Positions 41,397 to 50,362 are shown, counted from the first letter of the stretch. The stretch is 64,000 bases of DNA from an uncultured Acetatifactor sp. (GCA_910586485.1 CAJUIA010000017.1:25057-89056); one strand, 5' to 3'. Notes: a model not told the origin generated them from the sequence alone. Program-made: numbers and translations.

Positions 41397-41417
41397 TGTG
41401 AAGCATGGGGAGAGGGT

Positions 41418-42395
41418 ATGTGTAAGGTAACAGTTGTTATACCAAATTATAACGGGATCAGGTTTTTAAGAGAGTGTCTGGATGCCGTACTTGCCCAGGC
41501 CTCCGGCACACCTGAATATGAAGTCACAGTAATTGATAATGGTTCTACGGACGGCAGTCTGGAGCTGCTGCAGGAAAGCTATCCCCAGGTACATGTGGAG
41601 GCGCTGCCGGAAAACACCGGTTTCTGCCATGCAGTTAATGTCGGGCTGAAGCTTTCTTCTGCTCCCTATGTGATTCTGTTGAATAATGACACAAAAGTTA
41701 AAGATGAATTTATTAAAAACTTATGTTATGCTATTGAGAGCAAACCTGAAGCCTTTTCTGTCAGCGCTAAAATGTTAATGTGGGATCGTCCTGAGCTGCT
41801 GGATGACGCGGGGGACCGCTACTGCGTTTTCGGCTGGGCTTATGCCAGAGGCAAGGGCAAGCCTGCAGCGCAGTATAATGCTCCATGTGAAATATTTGCG
41901 GCCTGTGCCGGAGCGGCGATTTATCGGAAAAGCATATTGGATGAGATCGGCTGTTTTGACGAGCAGCATTTTGCTTATCTGGAGGATCTGGATCTGGGTT
42001 ATCGGGCCCGTATTCATGGCTATCGCAGCTATTACGAGCCGGGGGCGGAGGTGATTCATTACGGCAGCGCCTCCAGCGGCTCCAGATATAATGTATGGAA
42101 GACCTCTCTTGCATCGGCCAACAGTGTCTATGTAGTGGGGAAAAATATGCCTTTGCTGCAGTGGCTCTGGAATCTGCCGTTTTTGATTCCGGGATTTCTT
42201 TTAAAATTTCTTTTTTTCTGTAAAAAAGGTATGGGAAAGGCATATATCAAAGGAATCGGCAAGGGTCTCGCAAGGCTTTTTACGCCTGCTGGACGAAGCA
42301 AAAAGGTAAGGTTTCATATGAAGCACCTGAAAAATTATCTTGCCATTCAAGGGCAGCTTTATTTAAATGTCTTTCGGTTTCTTAAGAAATATTAA
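41418..42395 (+). CDS. glycosyltransferase family 2, rhamnosyltransferase (WbbL)-like
   Basis: 325 residues with GGGGAGAGGG before the ATG. GT2 features: KVTVVIPNYNGIRFLRECLDA at the start, VIDNGSTDGS, ENTGFCHAVNVGL, the acidic LLNNDTKV (about 92-99), and a substrate region with FAYLEDLDLGYRARIHGY and EVIHYGSASSG. These are the hallmarks of the WbbL/RfbN-type subgroup, many of which transfer rhamnose. A hydrophobic and basic C-terminus (about 245-325) probably binds the membrane. Donor and acceptor cannot be read from the sequence, but the neighbouring rml genes fit a dTDP-linked donor. Confidence 0.82.
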   Translation: MCKVTVVIPNYNGIRFLRECLDAVLAQASGTPEYEVTVIDNGSTDGSLELLQESYPQVHVEALPENTGFCHAVNVGLKLSSAPYVILLNNDTKVKDEFIKNLCYAIESKPEAFSVSAKMLMWDRPELLDDAGDRYCVFGWAYARGKGKPAAQYNAPCEIFAACAGAAIYRKSILDEIGCFDEQHFAYLEDLDLGYRARIHGYRSYYEPGAEVIHYGSASSGSRYNVWKTSLASANSVYVVGKNMPLLQWLWNLPFLIPGFLLKFLFFCKKGMGKAYIKGIGKGLARLFTPAGRSKKVRFHMKHLKNYLAIQGQLYLNVFRFLKKY

Positions 42396-42429
42396 GAAAC
42401 AGCTTCATAATTTCATAAGTTGTTTCCCG

Positions 42430-42435
42430 TATAAT
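42430..42435 (+). promoter_or_regulatory. possible -10 element for the priming transferase gene
   Basis: TATAAT at 42430-42435, weak -35. Transcription from here would start next to the GTG at 42443, which supports the later ATG at 42482 as the real start of the gene. Confidence 0.4.
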
Positions 42436-42481
42436 AAGTTCTGTGGCGAAAGAGTGCCTGTTGCTGTATGCGGAGCAATTT

Positions 42482-43888
42482 ATGATAAAGGATAACCAGA
42501 AAGTATTCAACCGATTAATGGTGATTATCGACGCTGCCATCACGGTGGCGTCCTTTATGCTTGCATATTTTTTCAAGTTTTATATTCTTAATGACGGTCC
42601 TGGACCGGGGGTTCTTCCGGCTGTAGAATACTTCAGGCTTCTTATCTTTATTGTCCCTGTTTACATGCTGATTTATTATTCCTGCGGGGTGTACGCGCCT
42701 AAAAGAACGGTGCGCCGCAGATTTGAAATTTACGGAATCGTGAAGGCAAATACCATCGGAATCATGGCGCTGATTATTATTTTGTACCTGATTATCCGTG
42801 AGATTGACATATCCCGTTCCGTGATGGCATTTTTTTCCGTTATCAATATTTTTATTACTTCTGCTTTTCGGCTGATTCTGCGGAAGGGATTAAGGACCAT
42901 ACGCAGTAAGGGGTACAATTTAAAGCATCTCCTTCTAGTGGGATATTCCAGAGCGGCGGAGGAATATATAGACCGGCTGACGGATAACCCTCAATGGGGT
43001 TACGCGGCGGTGGGGATTCTGGACAATAATATTCCTGCAGGCACGGTTTACAAAGGGGTTAAGGTCCTGGGAAGCTTGGGAAATTTGGAGATTATTCTTC
43101 CTGAAAACAAGCTGGATGAGATTGCAATCACGCTCTCACTGAAGGATTATGATTATCTGGAAAGCATTGTGGGCATCTGTGAAAAATCCGGAGTCCACAC
43201 GAAATTCATTCCCGATTACAACAGCATGATCCCCAGCAAGCCCTATACCGAGGATCTTATGGGACTGCCGGTAATCAATATCCGGTATGTGCCCCTGACA
43301 AATACAGGGAATAAGCTGATCAAGCGGTTGATGGATATTGTGGGTTCTGTTTTGGGTATTGTGATTACTTCGCCGATTATGCTGCTGGCCGCGGTCCTGG
43401 TGAAGGCGACAAGCCCCGGACCAGTTATTTTCAGGCAGGAGCGGGTAGGGCTCCACAATAAAACCTTCTATATGTATAAGTTTCGCAGCATGGAGCAGCA
43501 AAAGCCCAAGGATGAAAAGCGGGCATGGACCGTCCGGGACGATCCCAGAGTTACCAGAGTGGGCAAGCTCTTAAGGCGAACGAGCCTGGATGAGCTTCCT
43601 CAGCTGTTCAATATTTTAAAAGGGGATATGAGCCTTGTGGGTCCCAGGCCGGAACGGCCTTTGTTTGTAGAAAAGTTCAGGGAAGAGATTCCCAGGTATA
43701 TGGTGAAGCATCAGGTTCGGCCCGGACTGACCGGGTGGGCCCAGGTAAACGGGCTGCGGGGTGACACCTCCATACGGAAACGCATAGACTACGATATATA
43801 CTACATTGAGAACTGGACGCTCGGATTTGACATTAAGATAATCTTTATGACATTTTTTACGGGTTTTGTCAATAAAAATGCTTACTGA
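42482..43888 (+). CDS. undecaprenyl-phosphate sugar-1-phosphate transferase (WcaJ/CpsE-type priming enzyme)
   Basis: 468 residues from the ATG at 42482 (GGAG upstream). Four to five N-terminal membrane helices (about 10-125), a Rossmann-like CoA_binding_3 middle domain (about 135-255, HLLLVGYSRAAEEYI), one more hydrophobic segment, and the C-terminal catalytic bacterial sugar transferase domain (about 277-468): KRLMDIVGSVLGIV, GPVIFRQERVG, YKFRSM, RTSLDELPQLFN and LVGPRPERP. This polyprenyl-phosphate hexose-1-phosphate transferase starts the polysaccharide by attaching the first sugar phosphate to undecaprenyl phosphate. Five-helix forms usually use glucose or galactose. It sits just before the LCP gene. 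Confidence 0.92.
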   Translation: MIKDNQKVFNRLMVIIDAAITVASFMLAYFFKFYILNDGPGPGVLPAVEYFRLLIFIVPVYMLIYYSCGVYAPKRTVRRRFEIYGIVKANTIGIMALIIILYLIIREIDISRSVMAFFSVINIFITSAFRLILRKGLRTIRSKGYNLKHLLLVGYSRAAEEYIDRLTDNPQWGYAAVGILDNNIPAGTVYKGVKVLGSLGNLEIILPENKLDEIAITLSLKDYDYLESIVGICEKSGVHTKFIPDYNSMIPSKPYTEDLMGLPVINIRYVPLTNTGNKLIKRLMDIVGSVLGIVITSPIMLLAAVLVKATSPGPVIFRQERVGLHNKTFYMYKFRSMEQQKPKDEKRAWTVRDDPRVTRVGKLLRRTSLDELPQLFNILKGDMSLVGPRPERPLFVEKFREEIPRYMVKHQVRPGLTGWAQVNGLRGDTSIRKRIDYDIYYIENWTLGFDIKIIFMTFFTGFVNKNAY

Positions 43889-43905
43889 TAAAGGAGAAGG
43901 GTATT

Positions 43906-45117
43906 ATGGCAGCAAAGCAGAAACAAAAAAATGTAACAGCAGCAGCGGGGGGCGCTGCAAAGGCGGCGGCTATGAAACGCAAAAATAAGCGCAAGCTGAT
44001 TATTTTCATGTTTGAGATTTTGATCATCCTCATTATGCTGGTGGGAATTTGGGCAGCTTCCCGTATTTCCGGTGAGGGCCCGAAGATCATGAGGCTTAAT
44101 GTGGAGCAGCTGGCCGTTCCGGAGGAAATCAAAGAGGCGAAGGAGCAGGGCGAAAGCACTATGCTGGGCTATCGGAATATTGCACTGTTCGGCGTGGATG
44201 CCACAAACGAAAAGGAGGTGGCAAAGAACAGCCGCAGTGATACAATTATGATTGCAAGCATCAATATGGATACCGGCGACATCCGCCTGGTCAGCGTATA
44301 CCGGGATACTTATCTGAATATCGGCAGAAATGATGACGAAAGCAGTGACACTTATACAAAATGTAATGCGGCCTATGCAAAAGGCGGTCCCACACGTGCC
44401 ATTCGTATGCTGAATACGAATCTGGACATGGACATTGAGGACTTTGTGACCATAGGCTATAACAGCCTGATTGATGTGGTGGACGGGCTGGGAGGTGTCT
44501 GGGTTGAGATCAAGCAGAACGAAATCAGCTATCTTAACGATTACCAGAAGAGTATTGTGGTTCAGTGGAAATACGGGGTTAAGGGAAGCGGTGAAAAGGG
44601 AGAGATTACCGAGGATGATCTGAAGGTGCTGAAGGCTTCCGATTACACGCCTGTGAAGGAAGCAGGTTATCAGCTGTTGAACGGACTTCAGGCGGCGGCA
44701 TACTGCCGTATCCGCTACGTGGGCAACGACTATGCCCGTACCGAGAGACAGCGTACCGTCTTAAAAGCTATTCAGGATCAGGCTTTAAAGTCGGACCTGA
44801 ATACCCTGACAAAGCTGTTTAATAAGGTGGTAGGCCAGGTTTATACCAGTCTGAGCAAGGAAGAGATGCTGGAAATGCTGGGTAAGATTGCGGACTTTAA
44901 GATTGTGGACGAAACCGGATTCCCTAAGGAGGGAGCGTTTGTCACCGGTAATATCGGCGCAAGCGGAAGCTGTATCGTTCCCAAGGATCTGGAGGAAAAT
45001 GTAATCTGGCTGCATCAGTTCCTGTTTGACGATGAGGATTATCAGGTGACGGATGGCGTTCGGGAACGCAGTGAAATGGTGGAGTCCAGAACTGCAAAAT
45101 ATCTGAATAAGGACTGA
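43906..45117 (+). CDS. LytR-CpsA-Psr (LCP) family glycopolymer ligase
   Basis: 403 residues, AAGGAG upstream. A basic, Ala/Lys-rich cytoplasmic N-terminus (1-28), one membrane span (about 30-50), then the extracellular LCP domain. Motifs are NIALFGVDA (start of the core), NSRSDTIMIASIN, LVSVYRDTYLNI (the Arg that contacts pyrophosphate), NAAYAKGGPTRAIRMLN, YVTIGY-type FVTIGYNSLIDVVDGLGGV and the YCRIRYVGNDYARTERQR region. LCP enzymes move undecaprenyl-PP-linked glycopolymers to peptidoglycan (or glycans to protein). Next to a priming transferase and Wzm/Wzt it is the expected final step of this pathway. A terminator follows. Confidence 0.92.
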   Translation: MAAKQKQKNVTAAAGGAAKAAAMKRKNKRKLIIFMFEILIILIMLVGIWAASRISGEGPKIMRLNVEQLAVPEEIKEAKEQGESTMLGYRNIALFGVDATNEKEVAKNSRSDTIMIASINMDTGDIRLVSVYRDTYLNIGRNDDESSDTYTKCNAAYAKGGPTRAIRMLNTNLDMDIEDFVTIGYNSLIDVVDGLGGVWVEIKQNEISYLNDYQKSIVVQWKYGVKGSGEKGEITEDDLKVLKASDYTPVKEAGYQLLNGLQAAAYCRIRYVGNDYARTERQRTVLKAIQDQALKSDLNTLTKLFNKVVGQVYTSLSKEEMLEMLGKIADFKIVDETGFPKEGAFVTGNIGASGSCIVPKDLEENVIWLHQFLFDDEDYQVTDGVRERSEMVESRTAKYLNKD

Positions 45118-45150
45118 CGGAATATTTGAGTTAAGAAGTATAAGGGAGCG

Positions 45151-45198
45151 GAAGGCCCACACTCCGTAAGGAAGTGGCGGCCCCGCCCTTCTTTTTTT
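45151..45198 (+). terminator. intrinsic terminator after the LCP gene
   Basis: GAAGG at 45151-45155 pairs with CCTTC at 45187-45191, with inner CCAC/GTGG pairing, followed by seven T (45192-45198). Confidence 0.65.
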
Positions 45199-45213
45199 GC
45201 CGGATTGTTTTGA

Positions 45214-45242
45214 TTGTAAAAATGCGAAGGTTCCGTTATAAT
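45214..45242 (+). promoter_or_regulatory. promoter of the GT2-glmS operon
   Basis: TTGTAA (45214-45219), 17-bp spacer, TATAAT (45237-45242), about 55 bp before the TTG start at 45298. Confidence 0.7.
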
Positions 45243-45297
45243 AAAAGGCGAAATTATTTATGAAGCATTTAATATAGTAAGAAAGGCGGAGGGCGGC

Positions 45298-46350
45298 TTG
45301 GAAATCGACGTAATTATTCCCGTATATAAGCCGGGCAGAGAGCTGCCGGTCCTGCTGGAAAGACTGGCCGGGCAGACCATGCCGGTGCATAAAATAATCC
45401 TTATGAATACGGAAGAAAAGTATTTTCGGGAGCTGATTACCAAAACGGGGACGGATCCGGTAAAGGCTTTCGGCAATGTGGAGGTGCATCACCTTTCCAA
45501 AAAGGATTTTGACCACGGCGGTACAAGGCGTAAAGCCGTACAATATTCTCAGGCAGATATTTTTGTAATGATGACCCAGGATGCCATGCCTGCAGATTCG
45601 CACTTGATCGAAGAGCTGACGGTACATCTGCGGAAAGAACTTGAGGAAGGGCCGGAGCCGTCAGAGAAAGAAGAGCCGTGCCGGGAGGGCGCAGGACAGG
45701 CAGGTTCAGGGCCGGAGCCGCCGGAACGGCGGGTAAGGGTGGCGGCGGCATATGCCCGCCAGCTGCCCGGCGAAGACAGCAGTGAGGCGGAAAGGATTTC
45801 CAGATATTTTAATTATCCGGAAAAGTCCCGGATCAAAACGGCAGCCGACTTGAATACAATGGGCATCAAAGTCTTTTTCTGTTCCAATGTCTGTGCGGCC
45901 TACAGGCGGGATCTGTATGAGGAATCAGGCGGATTTGTCCGTCATACGATATTTAATGAAGATATGATTTATGCTGCAGGCGCTGTCAGGGCAGGATACG
46001 GAATTGCCTATGAGGCAAAGGCACGCGTGAACCATTCTCATAATTATACCAATATGCAGCAGCTGCGGCGTAATTTTGATCTGGGCGTATCCCAGGCGGA
46101 GCATCCGGAGATATTTGCCAGGGTGCCCTCTGAGGCGGAGGGGAAGAAGCTGGTGACGGCTGCGTTCCGGTATCTGAAGAGGAAGGGCAGGCTGTATCGC
46201 TTTCCCGGCTTCTGCGTGCAATGCGCATTTAAGTACGCCGGATATAGATTAGGAAAAAATTACAAAAGGCTGCCGAAAAGATGGGTAATGGCCCTTACGG
46301 CAGACAAAGATTATTGGAGGCAGGAGGAAATGATATGTGTGGAATCGTAG
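45298..46350 (+). CDS. glycosyltransferase family 2, rhamnosyltransferase-like
   Basis: 350 residues starting from a TTG at 45298, with GGAGGG just upstream; no in-frame ATG is close. GT2 motifs: VIIPVYKPGRELPVLLERLAGQ, then KKDFDHGGTRRKA, a signature seen in rhamnosyltransferases, and MMTQDAMPAD as the acidic site. An acidic, Glu/Pro-rich insertion (about 115-145) breaks the domain and looks like an unstructured loop. Later motifs are FFCSNVCAAYRRDLYEESGGF and FNEDMIYAAGAV. The last 16 bp overlap glmS, so the two are translated together. Function in the surface polysaccharide is likely; the sugar is inferred only from the FDHGGTR motif. Confidence 0.8.
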   Translation: MEIDVIIPVYKPGRELPVLLERLAGQTMPVHKIILMNTEEKYFRELITKTGTDPVKAFGNVEVHHLSKKDFDHGGTRRKAVQYSQADIFVMMTQDAMPADSHLIEELTVHLRKELEEGPEPSEKEEPCREGAGQAGSGPEPPERRVRVAAAYARQLPGEDSSEAERISRYFNYPEKSRIKTAADLNTMGIKVFFCSNVCAAYRRDLYEESGGFVRHTIFNEDMIYAAGAVRAGYGIAYEAKARVNHSHNYTNMQQLRRNFDLGVSQAEHPEIFARVPSEAEGKKLVTAAFRYLKRKGRLYRFPGFCVQCAFKYAGYRLGKNYKRLPKRWVMALTADKDYWRQEEMICVES

Positions 46351-48161
46351 GTTATATCGGGAGTAAGCAGGCGGCGCCGATTATTTTGGACGGCTTGTCC
46401 AAGCTGGAATACAGGGGGTACGACTCGGCAGGGATCGCGGTATACGACGGCTCGAAGATCGTGACGCGGAAGGCCATCGGGCGGCTGAAGGTCCTGGAAA
46501 ATTTGACCAAGGGCGGAGAGACCATGCCGGGACAGGCAGGAATCGGCCATACCAGGTGGGCTACCCACGGTGCGCCCAGCGACAGGAATGCACATCCTCA
46601 TACCAATGCGGGGGGGACCATCGCGGTGGTGCATAACGGTATCATTGAGAACTACATTCCCTTAAAGAAAATGCTGACGGAGAAGGGTTATCAGTTTGCC
46701 TCGGAGACGGATACGGAGGTTCTTGCCCATCTGATGGATTATTATTATAAGGGAAATCCGCTGGAGGCGGTGACTAAGGTGCTGCACAGAGTGGAGGGCT
46801 CCTATGCGCTGGGTATTTTGTTTGCGGACTATCCTGATGAAATTTATGCCGCCAGGAAAGACAGCCCGCTGATTGTGGGGCAAAACGCGGACGGATGTTT
46901 TATCGCTTCCGATGTGCCGGCCATTTTAAAATACACCAGGAATGTGTATTATATGGATAATCAGGAGGTGGTGATTCTTCAAAAGGGCGGCCTGCAGTTT
47001 TTCTCCGTGGATGAAGAAGAGGTGTTCAAGGAGCCTGTAACCATTGACTGGGATGCAGACGCTGCCGAGAAGGCGGGCTATGAGCATTTTATGCTGAAGG
47101 AAATGTATGAGCAGCCGAAGACGATTACGGATACCATTTCTCCCCGGATTATAAACAACGATATTGTGATCGAAGAGCTGAAGATGAGTGACGAGGAGCT
47201 CCGGGGGGTAAAGAAGATTCATATTGTTGCCTGTGGTTCCGCCTATCATACCGGTGTTACCGGGAAATATGTGCTGGAGGGGCTTGCCAGGATTCCCGTG
47301 GAGGTGGACGTGGCCAGTGAATTCCGCTACCGCGATCCCATTCTGGAGGAAGGGAGCATGGTCATCGTGATCAGCCAGTCCGGTGAAACCGCAGATACCC
47401 TTGCGGCCCTGAGGGAGTCTAAGGAGAGAGGCTTTAAGGTGCTGGCGATCGTTAATGTGGTGGGAAGCTCCATTGCCAGAGAGGCGGACGCCTGTCTGTA
47501 TACATGGGCCGGACCGGAGATTGCCGTGGCCACCACGAAAGCATACAGTGCCCAGCTGGCGGCGCTTTATATGCTGGCTATGAAGCTGGCAAAGGTAAAG
47601 GGGACTGTGGACGAGAGAAGATTCAGCCGGCTGCTGACGGATTTAAAGCGTCTGCCGGATCAGATTGAGCGGCTGTTGGGCCAAAAGGAGAAAATCCAGC
47701 ATTTTGCCAACAGATATTTAGGGGCCAGAGACATTTTCTTTATCGGCAGGGGGATTGACTATGCCATTTCCCTGGAAGGCTCCCTGAAGCTGAAGGAAAT
47801 CTCCTATATACATTCCGAGGCTTATGCTGCGGGAGAATTAAAGCACGGCACCATCTCTCTGATCGAAGACGGTACGCTGGTGGTCGCCGTCTCCACCCAG
47901 CCTGCCCTGTTTCAAAAGACCATCAGCAACATTGTGGAGGTTAAGGCCAGAGGCGCTTTTGTGATGGCGGTGACCAGCGAGGATAATAAGGCCATAGAAA
48001 AGGCTTCGGATTATGTAGTGTACCTTCCGGAGACGGACCCTTACTTTACCAATTCCCTGGCGATTATACCGCTGCAGCTGTTTGCCTATTATGTGGCGGT
48101 GGGCAGAGGCTGCGATGTGGATAAGCCCAGGAATCTTGCAAAGTCCGTGACGGTGGAATAA
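46335..48161 (+). CDS. glmS: GlmS: glutamine-fructose-6-phosphate aminotransferase (isomerizing)
   Basis: 608 residues from the ATG at 46335, with GGAGG 8 bp upstream; the N-terminal Cys2 (MCGIVGYIG) is the glutaminase nucleophile, which fixes this start. The glutaminase domain (1-240) has GIGHTRWATHG and HNGIIENY. Two SIS domains follow (about 285-420 and 455-595), with ACGSAYHTG and SQSGETADTL. It makes glucosamine-6-phosphate, the source of UDP-GlcNAc for peptidoglycan, and also of UDP-GlcNAc for pseudaminic acid. It begins inside the preceding GT2 gene, so there is no room for a glmS ribozyme leader; control must differ from that in Bacillus. Confidence 0.95.
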   Translation: MCGIVGYIGSKQAAPIILDGLSKLEYRGYDSAGIAVYDGSKIVTRKAIGRLKVLENLTKGGETMPGQAGIGHTRWATHGAPSDRNAHPHTNAGGTIAVVHNGIIENYIPLKKMLTEKGYQFASETDTEVLAHLMDYYYKGNPLEAVTKVLHRVEGSYALGILFADYPDEIYAARKDSPLIVGQNADGCFIASDVPAILKYTRNVYYMDNQEVVILQKGGLQFFSVDEEEVFKEPVTIDWDADAAEKAGYEHFMLKEMYEQPKTITDTISPRIINNDIVIEELKMSDEELRGVKKIHIVACGSAYHTGVTGKYVLEGLARIPVEVDVASEFRYRDPILEEGSMVIVISQSGETADTLAALRESKERGFKVLAIVNVVGSSIAREADACLYTWAGPEIAVATTKAYSAQLAALYMLAMKLAKVKGTVDERRFSRLLTDLKRLPDQIERLLGQKEKIQHFANRYLGARDIFFIGRGIDYAISLEGSLKLKEISYIHSEAYAAGELKHGTISLIEDGTLVVAVSTQPALFQKTISNIVEVKARGAFVMAVTSEDNKAIEKASDYVVYLPETDPYFTNSLAIIPLQLFAYYVAVGRGCDVDKPRNLAKSVTVE

Positions 48162-48220
48162 AATGTTTTGATTTCATGGATGCTTCATAATTCAATCACA
48201 ATTTTGACACAAATGCAGGT

Positions 48221-48226
48221 TATACT
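48221..48226 (+). promoter_or_regulatory. possible -10 of the HtrA-like protease gene
   Basis: TATACT at 48221-48226. A TTGACA at 48204-48209 is only 11 bp upstream of it and too close to pair, so the -35 is unclear. Confidence 0.3.
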
Positions 48227-48267
48227 GAAGTACATAAAGATACAGGAAACGGAAGGAGTAATGGTTT

Positions 48268-49671
48268 ATGTACGAAAATGAAACTTATTTTGACCACACA
48301 ACCTGTTCTGAGGAAGAACTGAAGCAGCATACGGTTCCTTATGACAAGAAGGCGGACAAGGCGGCAAAAAAGGCGGCGAAGACCGCCCGGAAAAATGAGA
48401 TAAAGGCGGCCAAAGAGGCAAAGAGGGCGGATCGGGCGCCCGGCCATAAGGGCGGCTTCGGGCGTAAGGTAGTCCTGAGCGTCAGCCTGGGGCTGTGCTT
48501 CGGATTGTTCGCGGGCCTCGGCTTTTACGCGGTTAGGCTGGGAACGGACCGCATTTTCCCGGCAGACAGCGAAAAGGCGGTATTGACGGAGCTTCCGGAC
48601 AATACGGTAAATCTTCCTGATAAGGAGAAGGAAACGACCGAGGTCAGCCATGTTACCTATGTGGTGGATGATGTTTCCGGCATGGTGGAGGGAGTGATGC
48701 CTTCCATGGTGTCCATTGTGAATAATTATGTCAGAACAACAAGCTTCTGGGGGCAGATGTACAGCGAGCCGGGGGTGTCCAGCGGTTCCGGGATTATTGT
48801 AGGCGAGACGGATGAGGAGCTGCTGATTGCAACCAATAATCATGTGGTGGAGGGTGCGGATACACTGGAGATCACCTTTATTGACAACAGCACGGCGGAA
48901 GCCGTAGTTAAGGGAACGGACGTGGACATGGATATTGCCGTGGTGGCGGTGCCCATTGCCGATTTGTCCGAAGAGACCTTAAACAGCATCACGGTTGCAA
49001 AACTGGGAGACAGCGATCAGCTTAAGCTGGGGATGCCGGTAGTGGCCATCGGCAACGCTTTGGGATACGGGCAGTCCGTTACCAACGGCATCATCAGTGC
49101 ATTGGACAGGGAAATGACTTCGGAGGACGGCTCCACCGGAAAATATATTCAGACCAATGCGGCGATCAACCACGGCAATTCCGGGGGTGCCCTGTTAAAT
49201 ATTAACGGTGAGGTCATCGGCATCAACGTGGCCAGGATTGATGACGGTATTGTCAGCGTGGAAGGCATGGGATACGCGATTCCCATCAGTGCCGCCACCC
49301 CCATTATTGAGGATCTGATGGAGCGTCAGACCAGAGTCAATAAAGTGGACGAGGAAGAAATGGGCTACATGGGAGTTACCATGCAGACGGTTACGGATGA
49401 GATTGCCGGTATGTTCGGCTTCCCTAAGGGTATCTGGGTCAAGGAAGTAGCCGAGGGCAGCGCAGCAGAGGCTGCAGGGATCCGGGTAGGTGACATTATC
49501 GTAAAATTTGACGGACAGAGGATGAGTACCTCGGCGGACCTGCAGGAGGCTATAAAATATTTTAAGGCCGGAGAAACCGTCAACGTTACCATAAAGCGGG
49601 CCGAGATGGGTGAATATGAGACCTATGAGCTGGAGGTTGTGTTAGGCTCCAGGCCCAGAGAAAACAGATAA
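48268..49671 (+). CDS. HtrA/DegP-like membrane-anchored serine protease with PDZ domain
   Basis: 467 residues, GGAAGGAG upstream. A long, very basic cytoplasmic N-terminus (about 25-68, KKADKAAKKAAKTARKN) precedes one membrane span (about 70-92). The trypsin-like domain follows: His about 192 in NNHVVEGA, Asp about 222 in DMDIAVVAVP and Ser about 305 in NHGNSGGALLN. A C-terminal PDZ domain (about 365-460) has GIWVKEVAEGSAAEAAGIRVGDII. This is the HtrA/YvtA-type quality-control protease that degrades or refolds damaged proteins at the outer face of the membrane. It is usually stress-induced; no classical stress operator is obvious in its upstream region. Confidence 0.93.
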   Translation: MYENETYFDHTTCSEEELKQHTVPYDKKADKAAKKAAKTARKNEIKAAKEAKRADRAPGHKGGFGRKVVLSVSLGLCFGLFAGLGFYAVRLGTDRIFPADSEKAVLTELPDNTVNLPDKEKETTEVSHVTYVVDDVSGMVEGVMPSMVSIVNNYVRTTSFWGQMYSEPGVSSGSGIIVGETDEELLIATNNHVVEGADTLEITFIDNSTAEAVVKGTDVDMDIAVVAVPIADLSEETLNSITVAKLGDSDQLKLGMPVVAIGNALGYGQSVTNGIISALDREMTSEDGSTGKYIQTNAAINHGNSGGALLNINGEVIGINVARIDDGIVSVEGMGYAIPISAATPIIEDLMERQTRVNKVDEEEMGYMGVTMQTVTDEIAGMFGFPKGIWVKEVAEGSAAEAAGIRVGDIIVKFDGQRMSTSADLQEAIKYFKAGETVNVTIKRAEMGEYETYELEVVLGSRPRENR

Positions 49672-49696
49672 CCGGCAAGGAATTAATAAAAAGGTG

Positions 49697-49725
49697 TGGA
49701 CATTTGGTAAATAATATGATACACT
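49697..49725 (+). promoter_or_regulatory. promoter of the small coiled-coil protein gene
   Basis: TGGACA (49697-49702), 17-bp spacer, TACACT (49720-49725), 44 bp before the ATG. Confidence 0.55.
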
Positions 49726-49769
49726 GAACTCAGCGGAAGAAGGTTGACTCTGAGAAAGGTGGTAACGAT

Positions 49770-50072
49770 ATGACAGACAATGAAAAGCTGGACCTGATTC
49801 TTACAGAATTGCAGGACATGAAGTCAGAAATGCGGGAGCTGAGGCGGCGCACCACAAATGTTGAACTGCATCTTGAGAAATATACGGATAAGAATATCCA
49901 GCTGGTAGCCGAAAACTTTATAGAGCTGACAAAGAAGCTCAATCAGGCAATTCCGGTGGCTGATAAAAATCTGGCATATGAGATCAAAGTCAATTACCTT
50001 GTACTTGAGCTTGATAAGCTGAAGGAAGATGTTGAAGAGCTGAAAAAGAAAGCGGCAGGTAATATAGCATAA
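49770..50072 (+). CDS. small coiled-coil protein, unknown function
   Basis: 100 residues, AAAGGTGG upstream, own promoter and hairpin downstream. Almost entirely predicted helix with heptad-like Leu/Ile spacing: LDLILTELQDMKSEMRELRR in the first part and LVLELDKLKEDVEELKKKA in the last. The middle has FIELTKKLNQAIPVADK. No signal peptide, membrane span, cysteine or metal motif. Small cytoplasmic coiled-coil proteins of this form are common in Clostridia and have no assigned role. It sits between htrA and clpX, two proteolysis genes, but is transcribed separately. Confidence 0.65.
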   Translation: MTDNEKLDLILTELQDMKSEMRELRRRTTNVELHLEKYTDKNIQLVAENFIELTKKLNQAIPVADKNLAYEIKVNYLVLELDKLKEDVEELKKKAAGNIA

Positions 50073-50129
50073 AGAAGTGAATTTAAAGAAGTAAATGTAA
50101 AGAAGAAAATGTAATGACAGTGTATATAG

Positions 50130-50162
50130 GTGCAGGGGCTGTGAAAGCGGCAGTCCCTGCAC
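50130..50162 (+). terminator. hairpin after the coiled-coil protein gene
   Basis: GTGCAGGG (50130-50137) pairs with CCCTGCAC (50155-50162), extended inward by GCTG/CAGT. The following T-run is weak (ATTTCG). Confidence 0.5.
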
Positions 50163-50245
50163 ATTTCGTATGTAAACGGCACACGACATGAAATAAGCTG
50201 CCTGCGGTTATGTTAATTGCTGGCGAAAATGTATATTCCGGCCAT

Positions 50246-50271
50246 ACAATAGAAAGCGGACTTTCTATTGT
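50246..50271. repeat. perfect 11-bp inverted repeat
   Basis: ACAATAGAAAG (50246-50256), loop CGGA, CTTTCTATTGT (50261-50271). No T-run follows; it may be an RNA hairpin or protein site upstream of the clpX promoter. Confidence 0.5.
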
Positions 50272-50332
50272 CAAGGCTTATGAATGGCATGGCTGAACGG
50301 TTACTAATTTAGACTACGGGCACTGAAAGGGA

Positions 50333-50362
50333 TTTGACTGTGGTCAAAGTCTGTGTTACTAT
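50333..50362 (+). promoter_or_regulatory. clpX promoter with an overlapping palindrome
   Basis: TTGACT (50334-50339), 17-bp spacer, TACTAT (50357-50362). A perfect inverted repeat TTTGAC-TGTG-GTCAAA (50333-50348) covers the -35. One arm reads GGTCAAA, the heptad used by CtsR, but CtsR sites are direct repeats, so the identity of any repressor is open. Confidence 0.6.

Noticed and set aside
46200..46334. glmS ribozyme
   Set aside because: The sequence before glmS is coding sequence of the GT2 gene and shows no ribozyme core.
48204..48226. TTGACA-TATACT as a promoter for the HtrA gene
   Set aside because: The spacer is only 11 bp; a real promoter may use the TATACT, but not with this TTGACA.
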